10,610 nucleotides of DNA from Fimbriimonadaceae bacterium (lineage in GTDB: Bacteria > Armatimonadota > Fimbriimonadia > Fimbriimonadales > Fimbriimonadaceae): the NCBI GenBank assembly GCA_014380605.1, contig JACMJO010000365.1, positions 1-10,610 on the forward strand, given 5' to 3'. Positions 5,055 through 10,610 of this stretch are shown one piece after another. How positions within the stretch are numbered: the first letter of the stretch is position 1; each line of letters begins with the position of its first letter. The notes under the pieces are model-generated. The model was not told where the DNA came from. It worked only from the letters and a program-made list of their open reading frames with translations, and searched no databases. The position numbers were made by a program, and so were the translations under genes.

Positions 5055-7583
5055 TTATGGTTCGGACAGATAGATGATCGAGTGCCTTATCCCGAAATCG
5101 CGGAAGTAGGAGAGGTCGTCGTGGTCGCCCATGGGGGTGTCTTCGATGCCAGTCGCTTTGTACGCGACATGGAGGTTGTTGTCGGTCGGACCCTGGCCGC
5201 CGTCAACCCAGCGATAGGACCACAGAATGTCGCCCTTGAACCAGGTTGCCGCGGGCGCGGATCGGGTCTGGGTCCACTCGTCATAGAACCGCTTGACGAG
5301 CCAACCGCCTTTCACCGACTTATCCGAAATCTGTTCGGCGACGTAGGTGCATGCCCAAGGGGATTGGGCGGAAGTCATGCCTTGTCCAAAAAATCTCAGG
5401 CGACCTTCCGGGCCCGAGTTTGGCGTTCGCTCGAAGAGCAAAGTACAGCGGGATTTGCCTCGAGTCTGGCCCTTTTCTCCCTCGATCCAGTCCATTCGCT
5501 TCTCTTCCAGGCCATCTTTGGTCTCTTCATACCAGCGAACCTGCCATCGAGAGGGCCGCTTGTCGTCCTGATCCTGAGCCATACCGATGACGACCTGTTT
5601 TCGAATCGTATCAACGGTGAAGCCAACCGGGATGGTGCTCTTCTCGCTCAGCATTCCATCGCCGACCCACTTGCCACGAACCATCATCCGGAATGTTACG
5701 GATAGATTGGTCGGATCCCAGAGGAAGAGATAGAGCCGGTTTCCGCTTGCGCCTACCGTCGGGACCAGCGCCGTGTTGGATGAAACCACCTCAGGCTCGG
5801 AATTAACGCCGATCGTCTTCTTCAGGACTCCGCGGGCCGTTTGATAGAAAACCACCAAGTAGCCGTTGTGGGAGATTGCTACAGGATCGCCGGTGAGGTC
5901 TTCGCTGATCTGCATCGGCTCCTGCCAGCGGAACGGCTCGATGAGTTTCCGATAGAGGAGTTTGCCCGGATTGTTCAACGATAGCGTGGGGTCGTTTTTC
6001 TTGTCGCCGGGAATTCTGGGCTGGCCGAAGAAAACGTACGCTTCGTTCTTGTGGACGGCGAGCCAAGGCGACGTGTGGCTCTTGCCAACGTCGTCCCTTC
6101 TGCCCCCGCCGATGGCGTAGGAGTAGTTGATATCGGCGCGGATTCCTTTTTCGCCGAAGACGCCGTTCCAATTCCAGTCGATCAGCGTTGTCTTTCCGTT
6201 CGGTTTCAGACGAAAGCGGTAAGGGCCCTTCTCAAGGAACTTCACTCGCTCATAAGGGAGAGGAATCTCTTCGTCAAGGTCGGTTTCTTTCAGGGTGTAG
6301 CCCGCCAGTTCGCCTTTGGAGTAAGCGATCTTGTTGTAGTCGTCCTCCAAGCTATATGAGTAGGCATAGTTCATCAAACTTCTATAGATCGGGCAAAAGG
6401 CGGGACTCCAAAAACCGTTATGATCCATGCCAATCTGGTGGCCGAACTCGTGCATGAATACTGCCCAGAGAGCGTTCGCGCCACATCCGCCGCCATCCCC
6501 AAGCTGGTCGGCTTGTCCACCGCCTCCCTGCGAAACCTGCATGAAGTGCGCGATGCCCCGATGCTTGGCGGGGATGAACTTGTCCCGATTTCCCCACCAG
6601 GCATTTTTCTTGTCATCGCCCTTGATCGGGTCGAGGTAGATGAGACGCAGGCCCCAACCTTTGGAGCCGTCGTGATTCAGGACGTCGAGTTTCGAGTACG
6701 TTTCAACAGCTCGGGTCAATTCTCGCCGGAAGTGGTTTTCGTCGACTTCGTCGAACCTTGCCACATAGCAAATCACATCCATTCGGCGCGGATTGCACCC
6801 TAGCGACTTGAAATCTAGGCCTCTAAAGGTTCCTACTTCCCAGCCGTCGATTAGCCCGTCTTGGTCAGTATCTGGATTGAGGGGATCGGTTCCCAGGCGC
6901 TCTTCTTCTTCTGTAAGCAGGCCATCCGAATCCGAATCCGTTTCTCCACTCGATATCAGGCGCTGCACCAGGATCTGATTCGCGGTGTGCTGTTCCTTCC
7001 CGTACCGAAAGACGACTTGATCCTGATCGCCATCCTTGTCGATATCGCCGCTTAGGATGACGTCTGGACTATTGGGAAGTCTCGGCTTCGAAGCGGACTC
7101 AACCTTCTTGGATTTCAGATCGATTCGATACGATGTTCTTCCCGACTTGCTGAAGGCGAAAAGGGTGCCTTCTTGAACGATTAAGGCCGGGTTTTCCAGC
7201 TTTTTCGGCAGTTTAAGCCACTCGGAATCCTTGAATCGCCGATTTGCGTAGGCACCAGCGATCCTGATCTGATCACTATTGAACAGCCCGAGGACGTCGG
7301 CACCCGGGGTTTCGTCAACCTCAAAGGCAACTGCGGCTTGGCAGTCCTTGCCCCATGGGTTAAGCCCTTGGAAAGGTCGCCCAGATTTTTGGCCTTGCTG
7401 GTTCAGGGAAACATCGATGATGCTCGCGCCGGGAGCATAGACGCAGATGAGATCGGCATAGCCGTCGGCATTCACATCGCCAACTAACGGGATACGTGGC
7501 GGCGCGGCAAAATTGAGGGCCCAAGGTTGGGCAGGCGCAAAAACAGGGGCGGCCAATGCTAAGGCAACCGCAAGAGTTGTCAT
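5055..7583 (-). CDS. Secreted metzincin-type zinc metalloprotease with calcium-binding repeats
   Basis: An 842-residue exported protein. Residues 1-18 are hydrophobic like a signal peptide but lack the usual basic start. Two FG-GAP/VCBS-like stretches follow (GDVNADGYADLI near 35-46, GDIDKDGDQDQVV near 179-191). Then come two thrombospondin-3/EF-like calcium loops (DSDSDGLLTEEEERLGTDP at 216-234, DTDQDGLIDGWEVG at 238-251). The catalytic domain holds HEFGHQIGMDH (378-388), the HExxHxxGxxH zinc motif with Glu379 as base, and a Met-turn at Met404 (SLMNY), which together mark a metzincin. From about 500 onward, repeats such as WLAVHKNEAYVFFG, ISHNGYLVVFYQ and WFKGDILWSYRW look like beta-propeller blades and may bind a substrate. 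It follows motB by 62 bases on the same strand. The ATG is the only possible start because a stop lies two codons upstream; no ribosome site is clear. The substrate is unknown. Confidence 0.85.
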   Translation of the reverse strand: MTTLAVALALAAPVFAPAQPWALNFAAPPRIPLVGDVNADGYADLICVYAPGASIIDVSLNQQGQKSGRPFQGLNPWGKDCQAAVAFEVDETPGADVLGLFNSDQIRIAGAYANRRFKDSEWLKLPKKLENPALIVQEGTLFAFSKSGRTSYRIDLKSKKVESASKPRLPNSPDVILSGDIDKDGDQDQVVFRYGKEQHTANQILVQRLISSGETDSDSDGLLTEEEERLGTDPLNPDTDQDGLIDGWEVGTFRGLDFKSLGCNPRRMDVICYVARFDEVDENHFRRELTRAVETYSKLDVLNHDGSKGWGLRLIYLDPIKGDDKKNAWWGNRDKFIPAKHRGIAHFMQVSQGGGGQADQLGDGGGCGANALWAVFMHEFGHQIGMDHNGFWSPAFCPIYRSLMNYAYSYSLEDDYNKIAYSKGELAGYTLKETDLDEEIPLPYERVKFLEKGPYRFRLKPNGKTTLIDWNWNGVFGEKGIRADINYSYAIGGGRRDDVGKSHTSPWLAVHKNEAYVFFGQPRIPGDKKNDPTLSLNNPGKLLYRKLIEPFRWQEPMQISEDLTGDPVAISHNGYLVVFYQTARGVLKKTIGVNSEPEVVSSNTALVPTVGASGNRLYLFLWDPTNLSVTFRMMVRGKWVGDGMLSEKSTIPVGFTVDTIRKQVVIGMAQDQDDKRPSRWQVRWYEETKDGLEEKRMDWIEGEKGQTRGKSRCTLLFERTPNSGPEGRLRFFGQGMTSAQSPWACTYVAEQISDKSVKGGWLVKRFYDEWTQTRSAPAATWFKGDILWSYRWVDGGQGPTDNNLHVAYKATGIEDTPMGDHDDLSYFRDFGIRHSIIYLSEP

Positions 7584-7613
7584 CGGTTATGCCATCGTAG
7601 CTAATTTGAGGCC

Positions 7614-7627
7614 AGGGTTGAAACCCT
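7614..7627 (-). terminator. Small stem-loop between motB and the metalloprotease gene
   Basis: AGGGT and ACCCT can pair around a TGAA loop (7614-7627) in the 62-base gap after motB. It is short and has no T-run, so a role in ending the motAB transcript is only possible. It also lies where the leader of the protease mRNA would be. Confidence 0.2.
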
Positions 7628-7645
7628 TTAAGAGGCATTTTGCCG

Positions 7646-8503
7646 TTAGTGGGGGGAAATCACTACCGGCTCAGCCGACGCAGCTTTCAGCCGTTCTTCG
7701 AATTCTTCCCGGGGTAGGTCTTTAACTGAACCGACTGGCTTCTTAAAGGGCAACAGCAGCGATACGCGCCGGTTTGCCACGTCAAACGGCTTGTCGGGAC
7801 GTTTCAGCTTCGTGTCGGCGAGCCCACTAATGCCATCAAACTGCTTTTTCGATACGCCAGCATTTTGCAAAGCATGCAGCATGGACTTGGCTCTGTCCGC
7901 ACTTAAATCCCAGTTGTTGTAGGTATCGCTTAGATATGGCTCGGCATCGGTGTGCCCCTCGATGATAATGGGCCGCTTAGTCTCTGCCAGTAGAGGTCCA
8001 ATTCTCTTTACGAATCTTAGGCCCTGGGGAAGAATCGTGGCGTTGCCGCTTTGGAAGAATGTGGCGACCGTGGACTCAACGAGTTCGATTCTGAGGCCCT
8101 CCTTGGTTACTTCAATCTCTACATAGTCGAGAATCTTGGACAGGTCGGCATCTGATTTCATCTTCTCCGTTATCGTCGACTTAATCTTTCGCAGGGCCTG
8201 CTCTTCGCCAACGTTCGGATCAGTGCCTTGTCCGGCGCCTGGACCCTTTCCAGAGTTAGGGCTTCCGGGCGGGGAGATGTTTAGCTTGACCTTTGGCTGG
8301 TTCTTGACAAAGCCAAGTGGATCGTTGAAGTAGCCCTGGATTTGCGCTCTGGTCTCATCTGAGAGCCCCATGATCCACATGACCATGAAGAACGCCATCA
8401 TTGCGGTGACGAAGTCGGCATAGGCCACTTTCCAAGAGCCGCCGTGGTGAGCGTGGCCGCCATGGACCTTCTTCTTTTTGATGATGATGGGAGTGTCAGC
8501 CAT
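7646..8503 (-). CDS. motB: Flagellar motor stator protein MotB
   Basis: A 285-residue MotB. With MotA it forms the proton-driven stator, and it anchors the unit to peptidoglycan. The basic N-terminus (IIIKKKKVHGGHAHHGGSWK) precedes one membrane helix, YADFVTAMMAFFMVMWIMGL, with the essential proton-carrying Asp30. The plug/linker region around 50-100 is Gly/Pro-rich. The OmpA-like peptidoglycan-binding domain spans about 130-255, with GHTD (183-186), LSADRA (200-205) and NRRVSLLLPF (244-253). The start overlaps the motA stop by one base (TAATG), so translation is coupled; AAGGAG lies 11 bases before the ATG, inside motA. The polar pore residues fit a proton motor, but ion choice cannot be read with certainty. 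Confidence 0.95.
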   Translation of the reverse strand: MADTPIIIKKKKVHGGHAHHGGSWKVAYADFVTAMMAFFMVMWIMGLSDETRAQIQGYFNDPLGFVKNQPKVKLNISPPGSPNSGKGPGAGQGTDPNVGEEQALRKIKSTITEKMKSDADLSKILDYVEIEVTKEGLRIELVESTVATFFQSGNATILPQGLRFVKRIGPLLAETKRPIIIEGHTDAEPYLSDTYNNWDLSADRAKSMLHALQNAGVSKKQFDGISGLADTKLKRPDKPFDVANRRVSLLLPFKKPVGSVKDLPREEFEERLKAASAEPVVISPH

Positions 8504-9360
8504 TAAGCCGCTTTCTCCTTCACGCTCTTCTCCATCTCGGCGAATCCGGGGCGGACACTGGGCTCGATGTTTCGGCGGGCGAACTCTACACAGGTGATGG
8601 GCGATTCGCCTCGGGCGAAGCTAAATAGGGAGTAGCGGATGCAGTTGAGGTACTGCCCTTCCGAATTCAACCTGAGCTGCATGGCGCGGGCCATTGGAGC
8701 GAAGACGCCATAGGCCAAAAGGATTCCTAGGAAGGTGCCTACTAGGGCCGCGGCAACCGACTGGCCGATAGCGGCGGCATCGCCGCCGATCTTGCCCATC
8801 GTGATGATGACTCCCAAGACGGCGGCAACAATTCCGAATCCGGGCATCGCGTCGCCAACGGTTTGGACAGCTTCGACCGGAACGTTGGCCTCCGCATGGG
8901 CGATCTCAAGATCGAGCTCCATCATTTCGCTCAAGTCATGGGGACCGACCGCCCCTGTGAGGATGACCTTCAAGGTGTCGCAGAAAAACGAGCTAGCATG
9001 GTGATTGGCAAGAAAGGTTGGGAAGCTCTTGATGATATCGCTCTTCTCAGGCTCCTCAATGTGCTTTTCAAGGCCGAGCAGACCCTCCTTTCGAGCCACG
9101 TTGAAAAGTTGGTACATCATCTTCAGAAGGTCGTTGTAGGAATCCTTCGTGTAGGGATCGGGCTTGAGAAGGGCCATGATGCCCTTGATCGAGGCGGAGA
9201 CGTTTTTCATGCCGTTCGCCGCCAGAAACGAGCCGAATCCGCACCCGCCAATGACGATGAATTCGTTGATCTGGATCAGCACCCCGATCTGCCCGCCATG
9301 CATGATGTATCCGACCATGGTGGCGGCGAGCGCGACGACAATCCCGATGATGACAAACAT
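8503..9360 (-). CDS. motA: Flagellar motor stator protein MotA
   Basis: A 285-residue MotA with four membrane helices (about 3-20, 33-50, 173-192 and 200-222) and a large cytoplasmic loop between helices 2 and 3. It couples ion flow to torque on the rotor protein FliG. The residues known to matter in E. coli fall at the same numbers: Arg90 and Glu98 (ARKEGLLGLE), Pro173 (AMPGFGIVAAVLGV) and Pro222 (VFAPM). The length also matches the enteric protein (295 residues) closely. It is the first gene of motA-motB, with mutL divergent across 136 bases. No strong ribosome site precedes the ATG. Confidence 0.95.
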   Translation of the reverse strand: MFVIIGIVVALAATMVGYIMHGGQIGVLIQINEFIVIGGCGFGSFLAANGMKNVSASIKGIMALLKPDPYTKDSYNDLLKMMYQLFNVARKEGLLGLEKHIEEPEKSDIIKSFPTFLANHHASSFFCDTLKVILTGAVGPHDLSEMMELDLEIAHAEANVPVEAVQTVGDAMPGFGIVAAVLGVIITMGKIGGDAAAIGQSVAAALVGTFLGILLAYGVFAPMARAMQLRLNSEGQYLNCIRYSLFSFARGESPITCVEFARRNIEPSVRPGFAEMEKSVKEKAA

Positions 9361-9496
9361 GTGCTAGTTCGGTAGCCCGCTAGATTGCCGGGTTGCCTAG
9401 GTAGATTCTCGGTTCGCAGGGCCCCAAAGCTCAGTCGGTTTGAGAGGGTTTTTCAGGGTCCATAATGAACGGGTACCGCGTCCCTTCCTTTACCCC
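9361..9496. other. Divergent motA-mutL intergenic region with leader hairpin
   Basis: This 136-base gap must hold both promoters. In the motA leader, GGTAGCCCG (9371-9379) and CGGGTTGCC (9389-9397) can form an imperfect hairpin (seven of nine pairs) 10 bases from the motA ATG. The GCCGGGTTGCC string here resembles the 3' part of c-di-GMP aptamers, but the rest of that signature is absent on both strands. I see no convincing sigma-28 promoter for motA. Confidence 0.3.
9440..9466 (+). promoter_or_regulatory. mutL: Possible mutL promoter
   Basis: TTGAGA (9440-9445) and CATAAT (9461-9466) resemble sigma-70 boxes but are only 15 bases apart, short of the usual 17. The predicted start near 9473 would leave a leader of about 24 bases before the mutL TTG. 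Confidence 0.3.
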
Positions 9497-10610
9497 TTGA
9501 CTACCTCGTCCGCCAGAATTCGCCTCCTCGACAGCCACACGGTCAATCAGATCGCGGCGGGCGAGGTTGTGGAGCGTCCAGCCTCAGCCCTGAAAGAGTT
9601 GGTGGAGAATGCGATCGACGCGGGGGCTACCAAGATCGAGATCGAACTGATCGATAGCGGCAAAGCCCTCATTTGCGTTCGCGATAACGGGCGCGGCATG
9701 TCCCCCGACGACACGTCGATGGCGCTCCAGCGTCATGCGACGTCGAAGATCGGGTCGGTTGACGACCTCAGTTTGGTTGGGACGCTAGGATTTCGGGGCG
9801 AGGCATTGCCTTCGATTGCCTCGGTGTCTCGGATGACGCTTTCCAGTGCAGAGGACGACTCGTTGAGGACCGTGATTCGCATCGATGGGGGTGAGTATCG
9901 AGAGCCTCAGCGGGCCGCAGGCCCAAAGGGGACTGAAATCAAGGTCGAAGAGTTGTTTTTTAACACCCCAGCCCGATTGAAGTTCTTGAAGTCCGATACC
10001 ACAGAGCTTGGCCAGTGCCTTGAGGTCGTCTCTAAGTATGCGATCGCCTATCCGACGGTTGCTTTTACCTTGGTGCACAACGGGCAATCGGCGATTCGTA
10101 CTTCAGGAAGTGGGGACATGTTGGAGGCGATCGCGGATGTTTGGGGTCGGGACATGGCGCGATCCTTGGCGGAGGTCGATACCGGGATAGGAGGGATGAG
10201 GATTAGCGGATTTGTGAGCCCTCCCCACGTCAACCGACCGACTCGGGCTTATCAATACCTTTACGTAAATGGGCGTCCCGTGCGGACCCGGTCGCTGACC
10301 GCCGCGATGGATCAGGCTTACCGGGACCTAACGCCCGATCGCCGTTATCCGGTTTTGGCTTTGATGGTGGAGGTTGATCCCGCTCGCGTGGATGTGAACG
10401 TCTCTCCGACCAAGTCTGAAGTCAAGTTCCAGCACGAGGGCCAGGCGTTCGATGCGATTCGGATTGCGATTAAGAGCGCGCTGATGCATCACGGTATGAT
10501 GCCGAATGCGGAAGGGGTCGCGGCTGCCAACGAGGCGTTGAGAGCCAATGATAGGGTTGGAGGGGTTGAGGATTGGAGAATAGGGACGGACGGGAACAGG
10601 GAAACAGGAA
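9497..10610 (+). CDS. mutL: DNA mismatch repair protein MutL, N-terminal part
   Basis: About 371 residues of MutL, cut by the right edge of the window. MutL links mismatch recognition by MutS to strand removal. The GHKL ATPase motifs are all present: ELVENAIDAGA (Glu34 is the general base, Asn38 binds Mg2+), RDNGRGM (Asp63), RHATSKI and GTLGFRGEALPSIASV. The second domain follows, with FFNTPARLKFLKS, YLYVNGRPVR and VDVNVSPTKSEVKF. The only in-frame start near the conserved N-terminus is TTG at 9497 (MTTSSARIRLLDSHTVNQIA). No ATG or GTG is in frame before the core, and no ribosome site is seen; an ATG at 9465 is out of frame. The last 20 or so residues are rich in Gly and Asp, encoded by purine-rich DNA, and begin the variable linker to the missing C-terminal dimerisation/endonuclease domain. 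Confidence 0.95.
   Translation, partial: MTTSSARIRLLDSHTVNQIAAGEVVERPASALKELVENAIDAGATKIEIELIDSGKALICVRDNGRGMSPDDTSMALQRHATSKIGSVDDLSLVGTLGFRGEALPSIASVSRMTLSSAEDDSLRTVIRIDGGEYREPQRAAGPKGTEIKVEELFFNTPARLKFLKSDTTELGQCLEVVSKYAIAYPTVAFTLVHNGQSAIRTSGSGDMLEAIADVWGRDMARSLAEVDTGIGGMRISGFVSPPHVNRPTRAYQYLYVNGRPVRTRSLTAAMDQAYRDLTPDRRYPVLALMVEVDPARVDVNVSPTKSEVKFQHEGQAFDAIRIAIKSALMHHGMMPNAEGVAAANEALRANDRVGGVEDWRIGTDGNRETG

Noticed and set aside
5031..5705. Plus-strand open frame of 224 codons
   Set aside because: It is antisense to the C-terminal part of the metalloprotease and has no ribosome site or recognisable motif.
8863..9375. Plus-strand open frame of 170 codons
   Set aside because: It is antisense to motA, where every key MotA residue is conserved.
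9371..9397. A second c-di-GMP aptamer before motA, suggested by GCCGGGTTGCC
   Set aside because: The string is on the strand opposite to motA, and neither strand has ACGCAAAGCC or a GNRA-capped P2 nearby. It is better read as an ordinary hairpin arm.
1..10610. CRISPR array, tRNA, rRNA, prophage or insertion sequence
   Set aside because: No spaced identical repeats, tRNA-like cloverleaf, rRNA stretch, transposase or phage gene was found on either strand by eye.

Overview
This window comes from a flagellated bacterium whose phylum cannot be fixed from the sequence alone. Codon use is moderately GC-rich, several genes start at GTG or TTG, some transcripts look leaderless, and the gene mix (short bacterial homogentisate dioxygenase, TSP3-type secreted metalloprotease, MotAB, FlgM) would suit a lineage such as Armatimonadota (Fimbriimonadia). 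That assignment is a guess. All genes look intact except mutL, which runs off the right edge.

Left part (1-3376). A minus-strand group reads from right to left: homogentisate 1,2-dioxygenase (hmgA), a small DUF2784-like membrane protein, and a secreted dienelactone-hydrolase-family protein. It suggests catabolism of tyrosine or phenylalanine and other aromatics. A sugar-phosphate isomerase/epimerase-like TIM-barrel gene diverges from hmgA. The left edge holds an 8-bp degenerate tandem repeat and a perfect 14-bp inverted repeat.

Middle (3397-4932). A VapBC-type toxin-antitoxin pair sits behind a promoter placed so close to the start codon that the mRNA should be leaderless. It is preceded by direct repeats that could be the operator. 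Next comes the most interesting element, a 5' leader with the signature of a class I cyclic-di-GMP riboswitch (GEMM-I), directly in front of flgM, the gene for the anti-sigma-28 factor. A possible sigma-28 promoter lies just upstream of the leader. flgM ends at hairpins and converges on an unrecognised 100-residue gene.

Right part (5055-10610). The minus strand carries motA and motB, overlapping by one base, followed by a large secreted metzincin-type protease with calcium-binding repeats and a probable beta-propeller tail. mutL diverges from motA and continues beyond the window.

Together, the motility genes (flgM, motA, motB) and the c-di-GMP aptamer suggest a local switch between swimming and a sessile state. 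In this model the second messenger controls the amount of FlgM, and so sigma-28-dependent late flagellar transcription. The direction of that control cannot be read from the sequence.
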